Shown piece by piece: positions 6,055 to 6,278 of a stretch of 6,278 nt of DNA; within the stretch, counting starts at the first letter, position 1; each line of letters starts with the position of its first letter. The position numbers and the translations under genes were made by a program. The notes beneath the pieces are model-generated. The model searched no databases. It saw only the letters and a list, made by a program, of their open reading frames with translations, and had not been told where the DNA came from. The stretch comes from Desulfuromonadales bacterium (lineage in GTDB: Bacteria > Desulfobacterota > Desulfuromonadia > Desulfuromonadales > JACZKF01), in the NCBI GenBank assembly GCA_014860175.1, contig JACZKF010000388.1:1-6278 (forward strand). Reading direction: 5' to 3'.

Positions 6055-6095
6055 TCAATTTTTGGGTTGACGGCTTCAGTCTTTTGCCCTATATT
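6043..6095 (+). promoter_or_regulatory. rRNA operon promoter with UP-like AT tract
   Basis: TTGACG (6067-6072) and TATATT (6090-6095) are near-consensus -35 and -10 boxes exactly 17 bp apart, predicting a start near 6102. The stretch 6043-6064 is A/T-rich and sits where an UP element would contact the RNA polymerase alpha subunits. It covers the last codons and stop of tyrS. Strength is inferred from consensus match and the 16S gene downstream. Confidence 0.8.
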
Positions 6096-6104
6096 CCAGC
6101 TTCC

Positions 6105-6134
6105 TCGCCGGGGAGAGATCCCCGGCGAAGTTTT
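6105..6134 (+). terminator. Terminator-like hairpin in the rRNA leader
   Basis: TCGCCGGGGA (6105-6114) and TCCCCGGCGA (6119-6128) form a perfect 10-bp stem with a GAGA (GNRA) loop, followed by AG and TTTT (6131-6134). It would stop transcripts arriving from tyrS. It lies downstream of the rRNA -10 box, so it would also be the first thing folded in the rRNA transcript. The U-run is short, so it may be a leaky terminator or a stabilising leader hairpin. Confidence 0.6.
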
Positions 6135-6145
6135 GCGGAAAAACC

Positions 6146-6158
6146 GGTCTTTGAAAAC
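6146..6158 (+). promoter_or_regulatory. boxA-like rRNA antitermination site
   Basis: GGTCTTTGAAAAC resembles the boxA element (E. coli TGCTCTTTAACA) bound by NusB/NusE in rRNA leaders. It lies about 70 nt before 16S and just after the leader hairpin, a sensible place to protect rRNA elongation. The motif with GAAAAC is common in leaders of this lineage, by recollection. Confidence 0.6.
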
Positions 6159-6228
6159 TAAATAGCAGACGCTAGAGATGGTTTACGAGCAACAAAGTAA
6201 ACAAACAGAATCAACATATTCAGTTATA
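6159..6228 (+). other. Pre-16S leader before the mature 5' end
   Basis: An A-rich leader removed during rRNA maturation. It holds a small hairpin GTTTAC (6181-6186) with GTAAAC (6197-6202). The sequence that would pair with the region after 16S to form the RNase III stem cannot be recognised, because the other strand lies outside the window. Confidence 0.55.
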
Positions 6229-6278
6229 CAACTGGAGAGTTTGATCCTGGCTCAGAACGAACGCTGGCGGCGTGCCTA
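6229..6278 (+). rRNA. rrs: 16S ribosomal RNA, first ~50 nt
   Basis: The universal 5' conserved block is present: GAGTTTGATCCTGGCTCAG (6237-6255), followed by the bacterial ACGCTGGCGGCGTGCCTA up to the right edge. Aligning the GAGTTTG block with E. coli 16S position 9 places the mature 5' end at about 6229, give or take a few bases. The variant after CTCAG (AACGAACGCTGGCGGCGTGCC) is typical of Desulfuromonadia and relatives. The gene is cut off by the window's end. Confidence 0.97.

Noticed and set aside
1..6278. Mobile element, CRISPR array, toxin-antitoxin or other novel defence system
   Set aside because: No transposase, integrase, spaced direct repeats or unknown gene pair is present; all proteins fit known housekeeping families.

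Overview
This window is a GC-rich, all-plus-strand block of housekeeping genes that runs into the start of a ribosomal RNA operon. It suggests a member of Desulfuromonadia (Geobacter, Desulfuromonas or Pelobacter-like; formerly Deltaproteobacteria). The evidence is the gene order (ftsY, zapB-like, zapA, 6S RNA, fthC, rny, ymdB, tyrS, 16S), the opening of the 16S gene (AGAACGAACGCTGGCGGCGTGCCTA, read in two overlapping parts at about 6254-6278), and an RNase Y/YmdB pair in a Gram-negative-looking context with ZapA/ZapB. The lineage call is from memory of these traits and was not searched.

Layout. 3-872: 3' part of ftsY (SRP receptor GTPase), cut by the left edge. 879-908: a good sigma70-type promoter. 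936-1438: a short coiled-coil ZapB-like gene and zapA, coupled by a TTGA overlap. 1439-1742: the only long non-coding gap; it holds a structured RNA that I call 6S RNA (ssrS), a small terminator-like hairpin before it, and a repeat/hairpin leader before fthC. 1743-3919: fthC (5-formyltetrahydrofolate cyclo-ligase) and rny (RNase Y), again coupled by TTGA. 4003-4788: ymdB-family metallophosphoesterase. 4831-6054: tyrS. 6043-6228: UP-like AT-rich tract, rRNA promoter, strong hairpin with a short U-run, boxA-like antitermination site and leader. 6229-6278: first ~50 nt of 16S rRNA.

How the genes fit together. FtsY targets proteins to the membrane; ZapB-like and ZapA act on the FtsZ ring; 6S RNA controls sigma70 RNA polymerase; fthC salvages folate and is the classic neighbour of the 6S gene in proteobacteria; RNase Y and YmdB are a recurrent RNA-turnover and signalling pair; TyrRS and rRNA serve translation. 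Every protein is a full-length, motif-complete member of a known family. I found no mobile element, CRISPR, toxin system, or undescribed protein system. The points worth a second look are at the RNA level: the 6S/fthC gap, the hairpin between rny and ymdB, and the unusual tyrS/rRNA junction, where a terminator-like hairpin sits just downstream of the rRNA promoter.
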